A DNA stretch of 64,000 nt from positions 142,634,402 through 142,698,401 of the forward strand of contig CAKMRJ010005523.1 of assembly GCA_928212115.1 (NCBI GenBank). Direction: 5' to 3'. This DNA is from Lactuca virosa. Lineage: Eukaryota > Streptophyta > Magnoliopsida > Asterales > Asteraceae. Below, piece after piece: positions 1 to 12,942 of the stretch. How positions within the stretch are numbered: position 1 is the first letter of the stretch; the number at the start of each line of letters is the position of its first letter. A program made the translations under genes and the position numbers. The notes below the pieces were generated by a model. It did not search any database. It was not told the origin of the DNA and was given only the letters and a program-made list of their open reading frames with translations.

Positions 1-906
1 TGGTTGGGTTTAAACTTTCCCATCCTTCACATCTTGCGGGGACTTTTGGGCAGTCCGCTTCCAATGTGACTTTTCATGCAATAGAAGCATCATTCAGCCT
101 CTTTAAGGTCAGAAGAAGGAGTGACAAAACCTTTCTTGGTTCCACTTGAAGAAGAGCCATCAAGGTCCTAGCCTTGGTACCCTTTCGAAGAGCTATCCTC
201 TTCTTCCCTCTACCTTTCCCGATTGCCAAAACCGGGGCGGAGTTTTGGAGTAGGATTGTTAACAACCGACTTCCCTTAGATACTGTTTCTCTGCGGTCTT
301 GAGGAGTCCCTGAAGTTTGCTGGTGTGACCTCTCTCTTCCTTATTCATGTGATATGTCATGCGAATTGATCATAGCACGATGGTAAGGAGTGCCAAAATG
401 ATATCTATTGCAAAGCTCCTCAGGGAAGTTCACATTAAGCTTCAGCAACCGATCCAACATACCTTTGCATTTTCTGCTGTGGCTCGTGACGGATTCCCCG
501 TCCTTCATCATGTTTGTTATGATAGAGCATATGATTCCATACCTCTCTTCGTGCACTTTGATGGTATCTTTCCATCAGATCTTGGTGCATTTCAAAAGGT
601 AGAAGTCCTCATAGGACTTTTTGATTTCCGCTGTCATGGTGGCCACATGATGCATGCCACTTTTGTAGCATCCCTTTCATGTGCCCGGAAGTCAGCGATC
701 TCCTGGGGAGTTGGGGCAGTGGTCTCATCAATCTCTAAGCTCCTTGTCAAGGACATATTCTTTGTCCTCGTAGCAGGTAATCATCCTGATGTTTTCTGAT
801 CCATTCATTGAAGTTGGATCCATCAAAAATGACTTTCGCACACAAGTTCATAAGGGTAAAGGAGCCATTAGGATTAGGAGCCAGAAGTAACAGTGTTTGA
901 AGACAT
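1..906 (-). pseudogene. Copia-type gag fragment of element A (broken, cut by window edge)
   Basis: The minus-strand reading starts with ATG at 906 (MSSN..) and gives pieces of the same Gag as element B: a DGSNFN-like patch, then ERYHQSAR-like sequence, HSRKCKGMLDRLLKLNVNF at about 400-520, and a GKGRGKKR stretch near 200-220 before the zinc-knuckle region. Frame changes and stops occur every 100-300 bases, so no intact protein is possible. In this family Gag packages the element RNA into virus-like particles. The order gag, leader, PBS, LTR along the minus strand fits a 5' half of an LTR element. The rest of element A lies left of the window. Assignment to Copia-type (UBN2-like) Gag rests on motif recall. 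Confidence 0.75.
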
Positions 907-2331
907 CTGAAAGAGAGACAAGATTAGTTTTAGATATTAAGAGAGTCCTTAATAAAAACACCCAAATGTAATATTAAGGCGAGGATCCAATCACAATATT
1001 TATAACTTAGAGAGGTATGCCGTAATCCAAGCTATAACATATTTGAAAGGTAGGTGAATGACGATTCACCAATTTCCACCATGAAAAAACGAAATATAAA
1101 TATTAGGTTTTTATTGGTTCTTAGAAATTCCTAGAGTCTTTTGAGATTCAATGAACTCTTTTCAAAGGCATGTTTCAATCTCGAGTGTGCCCTCCAAGTT
1201 TTGTGACTGGGATACCGAGGATCACAAAACGAGGTGTGAAGTAACCATGCAAATCACTTGTACCCTCAAGGTTTATATCACTCAATCGATGTGCCGGTAA
1301 ACCCACACACGCTCCACCGATGCTATGGTAACCTTAAGTCACCCTTTACCTACCTTGTTAAGGCCAAGTTAGTGTGCCGGTTAAACCACACACGCTCCAC
1401 CAAACGACTTAAACAAAGTGTAAAGTGTAAATTCCATGGATTAGCACCTTTATTCACATTTTCCTAAAGTAACTAAGATTGGGAATTTAATAAAAGCATT
1501 TAGTTACTTTATAATATTCATCATACTTTTAATGAGAATTTATAAGTCCTTGTCCTAACCCGTTCGGCTAACGACCCTCCCCGATCAAGAAGCGGTGGTG
1601 AGAGTGGACACCCATTAAGTTGCCATTTCATAGGCAACAACCTTATACCCCCCTTATAGATCGGCCTTCGTGAATGAGGCGTACTAGCGGTAAGACGACT
1701 TGACGTTATACATATATATATTAGTACTTATAATATTATAAAGTATAAGGGTTGAATTTTAACTTTTAAAATTCTAAGGGTTGGAACTAAAGTTTTAATC
1801 AAGACTTTACATGTTCCAAAACTTGAGGGAAAGTTTTGTAAACTTCCAAACTTTTCATTTCTTATAACTTATGATCAATTGAGTAATAAAATGAAGACTC
1901 TTCATTTTTGGTAACTCTTGGTGTTCTTTTAATGGCTTTAATAAAAGTGAGACTTTTGGTTTTCCATAACTTGAGGACAGTTATGGACTCCATTAAACAC
2001 ATTATGATCATGAATAACTACCATGAAGGTTACAAACAATTCCTATGATCATCTAATCTTCATAAGTTCAAGAACATGAATATGAACACTTTCAAGAATC
2101 AAAAAATTACACTTAAAAAAACTTGTAATTTTAACAATTGCCATTGTAAATGGATTAGCATAAACATTACACCATCTAAAACAAGCTTTAAAACATCAAA
2201 ACAGTTTAGGGTAATGGTTCTAGTCTATTTCCAGCAACAAATGTGCAAACTTTCATACGAGCAGAAAACAGAAAAACGATTTTTTTTTTCAAGCTGTTTG
2301 CACACAAAAAAAAAAACAACAAACAAACCTA
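907..2331 (-). other. Untranslated leader of element A
   Basis: About 1.4 kb without a credible ORF lies between the gag start and the PBS. It contains two direct copies of a TGTGCCGGTWAACC/CACACACGCTCCAC motif (about 1288-1316 and 1371-1399) and two stem-loop palindromes: 1817-1838 (arms CAAAACTT / AAGTTTTG) and 1964-1986 (arms CCATAACT / AGTTATGG). The same leader occurs in elements B and E with the same landmarks. A long structured leader is usual where packaging and dimerisation signals lie, but the function here is inferred. Confidence 0.6.
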
Positions 2332-2344
2332 GGCTCTGATACCA
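2332..2344 (-). other. Primer binding site of element A (initiator tRNA-Met type)
   Basis: The plus strand reads GGCTCTGATACCA, so the minus strand reads TGGTATCAGAGCC. This is the complement of the 3' end of plant initiator tRNA-Met and is the usual Copia primer site. It sits one base from the LTR edge at 2346 and fixes element polarity as minus. Confidence 0.85.
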
Positions 2345-2345
2345 C

Positions 2346-3201
2346 TGATGGGTTTTGAGCATTCTAACACTTCCCTAAGTGTACATGCAACCCTAATAAC
2401 CTTGGATCTATGTTTGTCTAATATCAAGCAAAGTTGAATTCCAAGTTTATATTCCTATCTAGCATACATGGGGAACATTTTTAACTTGAATGAAAGATAG
2501 AATAACTTACCTTGTTGTTGATTATGATCCTTGAAACCTTGTGAGCCTAGCACCCCAAGTGTGATGCCTCAAATGCTTCACACAACACCAAATGAAAAGG
2601 AGTAAACTTTGAGAGAATCTTACACTTGCAAAATCGGCTCTAGCCCTCTTGTTTCTTAGTGTCACCCATTTTGGTGGAGAACATGTTGCTTATATAGTGT
2701 GTCACATCTAGGGTTACACCATGTAAACCCTAATGTGGCATGACTCTTCATTTCCATGACCCATGGGTTTGTAACTCCCATGGAGCCTCCATGGAGCATT
2801 CAATGGGTTTAACCCAACTTGATTATCCATGGAGCCTTTTAGAGCCCACTATACAAGTTATGGATGATTTACATGATCAACCCATATATTTAATTAGTCG
2901 TTTTTTGATCACTTAATTAATCCTAGATTAATTCTTGATCAATACTAATTAAATAATACTATTAATATATTAGAACTTATATATAATTATAAACCACAAG
3001 TGTTATTTCTCTCATTTAGTCTATCCAAATGCATGATGCCATGCAACCCAAATGGACCATGCCGGGTCGGGTCAAGTACATACCAGAAATAGTTATGGAC
3101 TTAGACACCTTATCCAACAGAAGGCAACCCAAAAGGACCATGCTCATAATCGGGTCAAGTACATACCAAAATAGTTATGGGCTTAGACACCTAATCCAAT
3201 A
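2346..3201 (-). repeat. LTR shared by elements A (as 5' LTR) and B (as 3' LTR)
   Basis: The plus-strand edge begins TGATGGGTTTTGAGC and ends ..CTAATCCAATA; other copies end in CAACA, so the terminal CA has mutated to TA. On its left is a PBS (2332-2344). On its right is the polypurine tract (minus AGTGGGAGAC, about 3202-3210) that normally precedes a 3' LTR. One 856-bp LTR therefore serves two internal regions, the mark of a tandem LTR-internal-LTR-internal array. Its sequence is closer to the LTRs of element E than to the LTR at 11213-11990. Confidence 0.85.
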
Positions 3202-5802
3202 GTCTCCCACTTGGATAAGTCTAATAACTATTTTGCAAGCACGACTTCAGAACCTGATCAGCAATCGTAGCTTTCAAAAGCCGTTGTCGAACTCTAATCT
3301 TATCAGCAACGTGTCCTTTAGATAAGGGATCATATATTCCTCCATTCTAGATATCGTATAGACACGAGACATGGATTTTAATCATTCTCTCTGTCTATTT
3401 GTTGTTTCCCGATTTCCAATTTATGACGAATGACTAATTGAACATATCAAATTAGTCCAGGTTTGGCCAAGCGCTTTGGGGTGTCATCACTAAATCATCA
3501 AGGGGCCCACAGATATCGTTTTTATCCAACTTTGGGTAAAAGGAACGGATAAACTTCAACATCATATGCTTGTACTATTTACTCATCAAATCACACACAA
3601 TAATACGTTTTATAACATCAAGTTACTATGCATTTACATATTATCAATGTGCAACCGACTCGTAAACAACAAATCATATGTCCCTGTTTCAAGAATATAA
3701 GATATTATCGTCTCACTAATAACTCGTGATAAAATCCATGAAGTGATTCAAGTGAGCGTGGGTTTAATCCAATACTCAAATCTTATTTCAGGAGCACTCA
3801 TGAACTCTGCAGCAAACTTATGCTATATCTAAACACTTTAGACAATCTACAGACGGATTCATGACAGTCTTGCCTCAATACTTACTTCCGACGTATGATC
3901 GACTGTGGATGTTTGAATAACCTAGTTATTCTGGAAGTCAAAACATGCGAAGTGAAACACAAGAATAATCGAATCCAATATGGTCTCAAGCTTTTGAGTA
4001 TAAACAAAACACATTTTATTTAATCGCCATATTGTTTACACATTATTCATTGTATAATGTTTCGAATAATAAACTTAATACTTGAATTGAAACACTAGTT
4101 GTCCCATGCTCCAAGCATGCACACTATGTTTACCTATGGTCCTTACTTTGTAACATAGATCAATTGTAGACATTTCCAATGATGCTCATTTCACAATTCC
4201 TAATCCTTATCATTAGTGTAAGAATACCAAATTCTTGCCAATATTAGAATATGTTAGATTCTAACATTTTACGCAATGATCCTTTCGTAATGTCATAGTA
4301 TCAAAGTCACCAAGACTTTGCCAATGAAATTACAAAGTGCTCTATTGGAGATTGCTACAAGACAATTCCACAGATATGAAGTCTCACATTCAAAGTACAT
4401 TCCTTTGAACATCCGTCTTGCATAAAATTTCTAATCTACATAGATTCTTAATATCCAACTCCCATTATGGAAACATTTCCATATTTACCATATGATAAGT
4501 CATTCTAAATAGAATCTTGTCTATTTATAATAATGTCAATATGTTCCACTCTCTACTATACTTCCAACTGCTCACAAGCGACCAATCCTTAGTGAACCTT
4601 AGATTGTCCTCGACAGTTGGTTAACCACTTTAGTCATACCTGGTTCTAATCCTTTTTCCCTCTTAACGCCCTAGGCATTTGGAAAATTAGAACGGTTGAA
4701 TATTACAGCATATGCAATTGATCCTATACCTGAAGCGTAGGGGACGCGATTCATAATGTCTTACATAAAGATATGATACTTTACCAGTCTCTTGCTATAA
4801 TATTGCTATATATAGAATTCTCTTATGTTGAATCTTTTCAACATAACATTCATATATGTCCTTTGACTAAATTTGATTAAAATTTCTTGATCTAAGCATT
4901 TAGATTCGAAATGAAGTATAATATTCTCTCCTTTAATTATAGCAAAACAACCTTTCAACCTCTGCAACTTTGCAAATTGAAACTTTTTTTTTCTATAATT
5001 AATATTGCTAACTCGCAACACTTACTATAATAATCATGCTCCCACTAACATGATGAATATATTCTTACCAGCATAACACTTATGCTCCCACTATCTTTGA
5101 CATGTATTCAGAAATCAGCTGAACTTCTAGAAATCAATACTTATTGACTTTCAAAGTTCATATTTCTGATACGAGATGCTTCGATAAGTCTTTATCTAGG
5201 CTTTCTCAAACTCATACACCTGTCCTTAAATAGCTCATATGTGTGTCTAAACTATTTCAGAACTTATAGCAGTAAGTCCCGAATGTTCAAACTAATTTCC
5301 AAATCTCACAATTCAAACAATGAAGAGGGATGCCGTAATCATAATCAAATTTGAGAACGAACATTTCACAGTTGCTAACTCTTAAAATCTACTTAGTGAA
5401 AGTGTTTCCTCACTATCATTTTCATGAAGCGGAGAGAAACCTTTGCCACTTAGATTTTATGGTGTACGTGTTCCTATCCATGTGAAACTGTCATTTCCAA
5501 CAATTATCATAAGACAAGGTCTATGACAAAATCAAACTCATATGGACTGAACTTTCTCAATCTTAATTTCTTGCCACTTGGTAGTAAAAGGGCCTAGCAT
5601 GTCTTCCAAGTTGTTGAGCAGATCACCCTTACTGATCAATGAACTTTCACTGATCAAGGTGCTTTGCCTTATACAAACAATTGAGAACTCATAGAACTCA
5701 CATGCATAGTCAACTTTAACTGGAATGGGCACATAAATAAGAATATGTCAACACGATAGGTTATAAACCCTCAAGTCGTGTGCTAGTGTAAAACAATAGT
5801 TA
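3202..5802 (-). other. Non-coding 3' half of element B
   Basis: AT-rich sequence with no ORF resembling a protein family. It is homologous along its length to the non-coding half of element E (about 28204-30870), including a TTCAACATAA..CATATATG site at 4838-4858 where E has expanded into a long (AT)n array. This is where pol would sit in an autonomous Copia element, and nothing recognisable remains. Confidence 0.7.
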
Positions 5803-6996
5803 CTAAATATTCCTAAGCAATCTATGAGCATGGTCCTTTTGGGTTTCCATATCTGACAAGTAGCAACAATTATTCAAATCTAGCCCTAACCCATTACTAA
5901 GAAATAAAGAATAAACTCCAATATTGGTGGCAGGCGACGCTTTCCTATTCCCCATGATCAAGTTCATTTTCCCATGCTCCACATCCCTACTTCTTTTTAG
6001 ACCCTGCAAATTCGAACAAATGTGAAAACCACATCCTGTATCAAGGACCCAAGAATTAGCATGTGATGAGTTTTTAGATTTAATAGTGTAAATACCTGCG
6101 AAGTTCGGTTTTATCTTCCCATCCTTAATGTCCTACAAGTATTTAGCATAGCTTCGTTTTCAATGCCCCTTTTCATAACAATGGAAGCACTCTGCTTCCT
6201 TTAGGTTGGATGAGGGAGTAGCAGAACCACCTTTGGACCCACTAGAAGAGGATCCATCATGAGACTTTCCCTTGTGATTCTTTGTAGGAGCTTTCCTTTT
6301 CTTGCCTTTACCATGTCCAATTTCCAGGACTGGGGCAGCAATAGTAGGAGTGGGTACAACAGACTTTCCTTTCAAACTACTTTCAACAGTTCTTAGAAGG
6401 CCTTAAATCTTGCTTAGAGTGACTTCCTCCTTGTTCGTATGATAAGTCATATGAAACTAATCATAAAAAGAAGGTAAAGAGTGTAGGATAATGTCGATAG
6501 CCAACTCTTCATCAAAATTGACATTCAACTTCAGCAAGTGGTCCACATATCTTTGCATCTTCTGCAAGTGGGCCATGATGGACTCTCCATCCTTCATTTT
6601 GGTTGTTATCATGGAGGCAATGATTTCATACCTTTCTTGTCGTGCACTCTGATGGTACCTTTCCATCAAATCTTGGTGCAATTCGAAAGGCCAGAAGTCC
6701 TCATAAGACTTTTGAAGCTCAGAAGTCATAGTGGCTAGCATGATGCACGACACCTTTTTCGTGTCCTTCTCATGAGCCCTATACTCAGCCAGCTGCTCAG
6801 GAGTAGCAGTTTCTTCATCAATCTCCTTTAGCTCTTTAACGAGGACACATTATTTTTCCTCGTATCGAATAGCCATACGAATTTTACGAATCCAATCGTT
6901 AAAGTTTGAGCCATCAAAGATTACCCTCCCACATAAGATCATGAGGGAAAAAGAGCCAGAAGAGTTGGAGCCAGAAGCGTTGTTTGAAGTAGACAT
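5803..6996 (-). pseudogene. Gag and protease remnant of element B
   Basis: The minus-strand start is ATG at 6996 (MSTSNNASGSNSSGSFSL). In order it gives: FDGSNFNDWIRKIRMAIRYE; after a stop near 6850, SELQKSYEDFWPFE, ERYEIIASMI and YVDHLLKLNVNFDEELAID (UBN2-like Gag core, 6457-6753); a basic GKGKKRKAP stretch; and a zinc knuckle CFHCYEKGH (6160-6375) that stops before its last cysteine. Protease follows: SWVLDTGCGFHIC at about 6010-6060 keeps the catalytic Asp as DTG, and the fold continues to 5803. At least four stops or frameshifts make it non-functional. The usual role would be particle formation and polyprotein cleavage. Confidence 0.8.
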
Positions 6997-7246
6997 CTGG
7001 AAAAGAAAGACAAGTTTCATTAGATAGAAATTCCTTAATATGACACCCAATTTAAATATTAAGGTTAGGACCCAAACACAATAATTCACAACTCAGAAAA
7101 TGGATGTCGTAATCTAATTGTAAATTATGTGAAGGGAGGTAAATGACGATTTACTAATTTTCTCCACCCAAAATCAAAATTTAAAAGAATTAAGTTTTAT
7201 GAAATCCTAGATCTTTGAGATTCATTGAACTTTTTAATGGCATGTT
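6997..7246 (-). other. Leader of element B, part next to gag
   Basis: Sequence homologous to 907-1160 of element A, interrupted at ATGTT (7242-7246) by the solo LTR. The leader resumes at 10097. Confidence 0.6.
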
Positions 7247-10096
7247 TGTGACAACCCGAAATTTCTATTCTGTGCAACAATTCACTTCAATAGGAGCCAG
7301 AACTGTTTCTGCTAACTTTCAAGCTTTTTGGGAATAAGTTTGAGTGTTTTAAAGATAGTACTTCAAGAGATAACAGGAGAGAGGCCCTAGGGTTTATTGT
7401 GCATCAATAAAGTTCCAAAAACTCCAGAGTTTGGAGTTTACGACCCAAATGGTATTAGGGCCGTAAACCCTAATGACTATATAAGTGACACTTAGTTTAT
7501 TTTTAGTTTTTTTCACACTTCCAAGTCTAGAACCAATTCCCTCTCAAGTATCATCCAAAGTTCTTCAAATATCTTCAAGAAAGTAAGTGTTTTCTTCCTT
7601 GTTTAGTTGATATCTACCCTAATCTAGTGATCTTACATGATTTCATCCATGAAATCATTCCATTTGTGTAGATCTTCAAGTGTTCTTAGTTTCACCAAGA
7701 ACACCAAGAACACACACTAGTGTTCTTGGACTTTTAGCACCTTTTCAAGCTTCTACATAGTAAGTACTCTTACCTTGGCTTGTTATAAGACTTGTTACAC
7801 TTCTAAAACATCTAGAAATCACAAGGAAACACTAGATCAAAGGTGTTTACGGTCCAAGATGTTCTTGGACCGTAAACCCTAATGAAGGGGCCAAAGTGTG
7901 CCCTAGTCCCTTACCAAGCCTTGTAAACTAGTCTAGATCCCATCCTTGATGTGCTTAGGACTTAAAACATCAAAAAGACCATAAACCATATGGGTTTACG
8001 GCCGTAACCACATGGAGAAATGGTCCATGGGCCGTAAACTCCATTTTAAGTGAAATGATGCCACAAACACTTCCTAAGGCTTATACTTGAAGTAGGATGC
8101 TTCCTTATGACTTGAAAAGCTTCAAAACACAAAATGGTAGAAGTGCCATGAGTTTACGGCCGTAAACTCATGGGTTTATGACCGTAAACTCCAAAGGAGT
8201 TGGTCACAAAACCGTAAACTCCAATAGAGGGTCCCCTTGAACCCTAAACTCAATAGCCAAGTCCTACAACCCGTAGATGCAATCCTTAGGACTTATAGCA
8301 CTTAAATCAAGTGTTTTACATGTCTTAGGATGTCTTAACTTGGTTAATTAGTTGTTTTTATAACTAATTGGATACATATATGTGTCATTATATGTTAACT
8401 AGGATCCTTGTGTGTGCTCAAGTCTCACTTGACACTTAGCATCCTATACAATACGTTCATCCAAACCACTCAACTACTGGTGAGTTCATACCTCTTAATT
8501 AACCTTTTAAATGTTTTTAAATGCTTTTATGGGGGATACAAGTTGAACTATTAGAGTTATTATATCAATCACATGTGATTAATAACTACCAAACAAATGA
8601 TTTTCTTACTTTTCAAACTGTGTTACCAAACTGTTTTACTTCAAACTGTTTACAAACTCTTTTACATGTCAAATACTTTTACTTAAACTCTTTTACACTT
8701 ATATTCTGTTAAATGTATATCTTTATAGATATAGTTATATAAGTAGGATTGAAAGGACTTAGGACTGATAACTCACCTTACCCCTCCTATTCCTCGTTTG
8801 GTTGTGGACTTAGGGGATCGGTTATTTGTCCGAAGGTCGTTTGAATCCTAGTTATATATCATGTATATGTATATAGGTATAAAGGTTCCTTCTTTCATTC
8901 AGTTCAATACCTTGGGGTAGCAAGGTATACACACATGCTCATACATTCAAACAACATTACTTAGTAAGCTACAATAGGCGTAGTTTAGGAAGTTACTAAT
9001 ACTATTACTAGAACAATGAAACATACAATGAGTCAGTTCATACGAGTCATACAAGCTAGTACATACAATACATTACAATACGGTTAGTACATACTATACA
9101 TTTTACAAAAGAACATACATGCAAGACAGAGAGAGAACAAACAATATCATACAGAGAGAACATACATACATACTAGACAGAGAGAGAACATACAATACGG
9201 CTAGTATATAACAGACTATATACGATTTCAGTTATGTGAGCCACGTAACGGGGCATGGCATCACCTGTCATGACCGTTTTGTATCCAGAATCTCCTTAAG
9301 TGGGGAGCGTATGAGTTTGTGTATAGATCTATACTGGATTGACTATCCTACACCTTGCTGCTCGCGTACAGTGGGACTTGCAAGTCTACGGGTGCCAAAT
9401 GTCATTTCTTCCGACGTCTTACATCGTCGCGTTCTATAGTCGGTAGCAGGATACAGGCCGATCACATGGTACTTTAAATACAAATTGGTTTAAGTTAGTT
9501 AGTATAGTAGTAGTTACTTAATACAATACTACAGTACTATTTCATTTTCCCATTGCATTCACTTTGTGATCTTCACACAATAAACAGTAATGTAGAAACT
9601 ATATTTTTGGTTAATGATAGTCAAATTTGGGAAAATACATACTCTTAAAAGAGACACACACACAAATACTAGATGCCTTGGTAGAAGGCTACTTTTAGTA
9701 GGAAACATAGGGTTTTCTAGGAGATTCCAACCTTTTTACAATTCACACATCACTTACTTACAAATACTTTCATACAAATACAGACACTAATATACTGATA
9801 ATCTCACCAGCTTTAAAGTTGATACTCTCTTTCAAAATAACTTGTATCCTCAGGTCGCCAGTAGACAGGTACCGATGCCAGGTTTTGAGAAGATGGAGCT
9901 CGTTCAAGACTCATCTTTTATTTTGATTCATATTTTGGTGTCTATTTAAACTTGACAGAACACACTTGTATTAAAATTATATTATTAATGCAATGGATGA
10001 TGTTGTTGCTTGTTTACTACTTTGCATTGTTGTGATACTGTACATGACGTGCTCCACCCCCGAACGATTCCGCCGTTCCGGTTTTGGGGAGTGACA
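7247..10096 (+). mobile_element. Solo LTR 1 (2.85 kb) inserted in element B
   Basis: Begins TGTGACAACCC and ends GGGAGTGACA, with inverted TG..CA termini. It is flanked by a perfect 5-bp target duplication ATGTT (7242-7246 and 10097-10101); the homologous site in element A is uninterrupted. No internal domain, PBS or PPT is present, so it is a solo LTR formed by LTR-LTR recombination. A TATA box lies at 7478-7485. It contains many ACGGCCGT-centred palindromes (for example 7845-7877 and 8147-8172) and a short CAGAGAGAGAACATAC repeat near 9125-9200. The 3' end (CTCCACCCCCGAACG..CCGTTCCGGTTTTGGGG) is shared with solo LTR 2, so both belong to one family. A Ty3-type origin is likely but not proven. 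Confidence 0.85.
7478..7485 (+). promoter_or_regulatory. TATA box of solo LTR 1
   Basis: TATATAAG about 230 bp inside the LTR, followed by a CT/TTTAG-rich start region. Split palindrome halves (GAGTTTACGACC / GGGCCGTAAACCC, 7434-7470) lie just upstream. Position and sequence fit an LTR promoter on the plus strand. Confidence 0.55.
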
Positions 10097-11199
10097 ATGT
10101 TTAATCTCGATTATGCCCTTCAAGTATGTGACTGGGATACCGAGGATCACAAACAAGGTGTGAATAATCATGCAAATGTGTTTGGTACTCTTGATGTCAT
10201 TTATCACCTAATCAATGTGTCGGTTAACCACACATGTTCCATTGATCTATGAAAAACATCAAGCTACCCTTTGCCACCATTGTTAGTCCAAGTTAGTGTG
10301 TCGGTAAACCACACACGCTCCACTAATGACTTGGCAAGGTGCAAAGTGCAATTTCATGGAATAACATCATTTTCACATTTTCCTAAAGTAACTAAGATTG
10401 GGAATTTAAATAAGTATTTAGTTACTTCTTATAATTAACATTATACTTTTTAACGAGAATTATTGTCCTATCCTACCCGTTCGGCTAACGACCCTCCACT
10501 AGTTAAGGAAGCGGTGGGTGAGAGTATTCACCACCCCCTTATAAAATAGCTTCGTGAATGAGGCCTACTAACGGTAAGACTAACTGTCTTATACATATAT
10601 ATAAGTATTAAGTTTTTAATGTTATAATAGTATAAGGGTTGAATTTTGAACTTTTAAAACTCTAGGGTTTAGAATTTAAATATTTCAAAATTAAAACCTT
10701 TTAATTAAATTTTTTAAATTCCAAAACTTGAGGGAAAATTTTGAAACCTTTCAAAACTCTTGGATCAATTTGATAACAATTAAACTAATCAAATAATTAA
10801 CTATATCACAAAATTGACCTAATCTAATTTCACATAGCAAGATGATGCAAGTCAATTCTACAAATAATTAGTTTTTCACAAAATCAAGTAATTATCTTAA
10901 AATTTGACAATCATCATTCAGTTGGATGAGGATAATCATTACCTTATAAGAAAAATCGAATTTTAACAGTCAAAACAGTTTGTAATAATGATCCAAATCC
11001 AAAACAGGCCAAAAAAAACTCGAAAATCTGCAAGCAGATGATCCAACTCGTCGAATTCATGGCTTGGACTCGTCGAGTTGGACCTACTTGTCGAGTTCCT
11101 TCATAGGACTCGTCAAGTCCAGCAGTCAGAGGCCAAACATCAAAATTTTCCAGCTTTGAAAACCATATAATTGCATCAGTATAACAGAAAATACCTTAT
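10097..11199 (-). other. Leader of element B, part next to the PBS
   Basis: Continues from 7246 after the solo LTR. It has the TGTGTCGGTTAACCACACATG-type motif twice (near 10216 and 10296), a stem-loop at 10722-10743 (arms CAAAACTT / AAATTTTG with one mismatch), and ACTCGTCGAGT-type palindromes at 11046-11118, the best being 11068-11078. No credible ORF is present. Confidence 0.6.
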
Positions 11200-11211
11200 G
11201 CTCTGATACCA
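11200..11211 (-). other. Primer binding site of element B
   Basis: GCTCTGATACCA on the plus strand, complementary in element sense to initiator tRNA-Met. It lies one base from the LTR edge at 11213. Confidence 0.85.
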
Positions 11212-11212
11212 C

Positions 11213-11990
11213 TGATGGGTTTTGAGCACTATAACAATTCTATGGTGCACATACAACCCTAAACGCTTTGGATCTAAGTTTTCTCAAGTTATACATTCAA
11301 TTTCATTTCATCCAAAGAATATACCCTAGCTAGCATGCAATTGGAGATATACAACATAAAAACTAGTTAAATGAATACCTCTTTGTTGTAGCTTGTAGTT
11401 CTTGGCCTTTGAAAAGCTTAGTACATCAAATGTGATACCTCTAATAAGTCACAAACACCAAATGCAAAAGGAGGCTTATGAGAGAGAGGTTAGGAAGCAC
11501 AAAATTCGGCTAGGGTTTCACCTTGGAATAGCTTGGCCGATTTTAGGGTGCTTAGGGTTACTTTTATAGTGTGGAATTCCTATGGTTTCATACATGTAAA
11601 CCCTAATTCACCATGACTCTTCACCTTTGATGGCCCTTTGGACTAAACCTTCATGGACTCTCATATAGGTTTAGTCCATGCCTAATCAACATGGATCATT
11701 AGCCCAAACTATAAGTATCACTGATTTACAAAATCAGTCCCTGTAGATTTAATCAGTCTCTTTTGATCACTAAATTAATTCCAAATTAATTTTTGATCAA
11801 TACCAATTAAATAATGTGATTTCTCAATTAATATATTATTCATATAATATATTAATAAATCACAAATAACCTATTTCTCAAATATCCATCCTATAAAATT
11901 GCTTCGGTGAAGGCAACCCAAAAGGACCATGCTACTATCGGGTCAAGTACATACTAATTATAGTTATGGGCTTAGACACCTAATCCAACA
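11213..11990 (-). repeat. 5' LTR of element B
   Basis: A 778-bp LTR with edges TGATGGGTTTTGAGC and TAATCCAACA. It is visibly more divergent from 2346-3201 than those LTRs are from element E, so the two LTRs bounding B do not look like a simple pair made in one insertion. It borders element D sequence at 11991. Confidence 0.85.
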
Positions 11991-12111
11991 GTATGGGCCC
12001 GTACTACTGAAACCATAGGAACCGTACTTGAGTCAAGGAGGGCTGAGATAAAACCAAGGAACTTTTAGTTTGTGTGATCCCTCGATTTATGATGAGTATT
12101 TTGATGATTGT

Positions 12112-12737
12112 TGTTGAGAGAAAAACTTGAGACACTTAAACAAACGTTAGAACAAGTATAGTTGCGGAATAGTTTATCTCAAAGGATCTAAAAGCTCAAC
12201 AATAATAATAAGTTAACGAATTAGATAATTAGAGAGTTAGTTGTGGAAATGTAAGGAAATATAAATGACAGCAGGTGTTATATCAAGTATACACATAAGT
12301 TGATTCATAACATGGAATGCATTCAGACCAAGTTAGTAAGTGAGATCAAACTTAGTGATTAAGTCACGAATGACTTGCTCCGAAGAGAAATAATATTCAG
12401 TTATATTCAAGTGAACTTTAAGAGTAAGAAGGAGAGAGTATAAGATTCAAGATGCGTAATCAGATAGATGTAAGAGATATGTAATAAATGAGAAAGATTG
12501 AGCTCTATATATAGAGACTCAAGAATTACATTGGATCAATTCTCTAAGCGTAGCCATGCAAGGCATACTGGACAATAGAGAGTACTACAACAAAAGTAGA
12601 TAGAGTTAAACTAAGTAAACTAGTAAGTAAATTGCGGTAGATGATGACTTCGGATGAGGTTGCTGATGAAGGTTGACTGCGGATCCTTGAAAGCTGCGGT
12701 AGATCAAGTTCAAGAGGGTCACTTTTATGATTCAACA
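12112..12737 (-). repeat. 3' LTR of element C
   Basis: 626 bp, edges TGTTGAGAGAAAAAC and GATTCAACA. Preceded by the target duplication ATTGT. On its internal side lies the minus-strand polypurine tract AGGGGGAAAT (about 12739-12748). Confidence 0.92.
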
Positions 12738-12942
12738 ATTTCCCCCTAAGTGACCTCTTTAACTTCTCTTTGGTTATCAAATTTTAGGAACTTGAAGAGA
12801 ATCCACCAAAACTTTCTGACATTCTCCAACCAGGTGATCCTTCTTAAAATTTCGAACTTGACTTCGGCAGTCGTGTGTTTTGATCTTTCAACTGCGGTTC
12901 GACAAATTTCAAGTTGCTTCCTTGTGAGAGTATTCATGGCAG

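Larger units (their letters stand above)
2346..11990 (-). mobile_element. Element B: Copia-type non-autonomous element (gag plus protease remnant only)
   Basis: Bounded by the LTRs 2346-3201 (3') and 11213-11990 (5'), with a PBS at 11200-11211 and a PPT at about 3202-3210. The internal region carries a gag/protease remnant (5803-6996) and no recognisable integrase, RT or RNase H. Removing the 2.85-kb solo LTR insert (7247-10096) leaves only about 5.2 kb of internal sequence, too short for a full Copia pol. This matches the TR-GAG class (terminal-repeat retrotransposons with a GAG domain) known in plants. The right flank is GTATG (11991-11995). Its partner would lie left of the window because A and B share an LTR. 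Confidence 0.8.
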
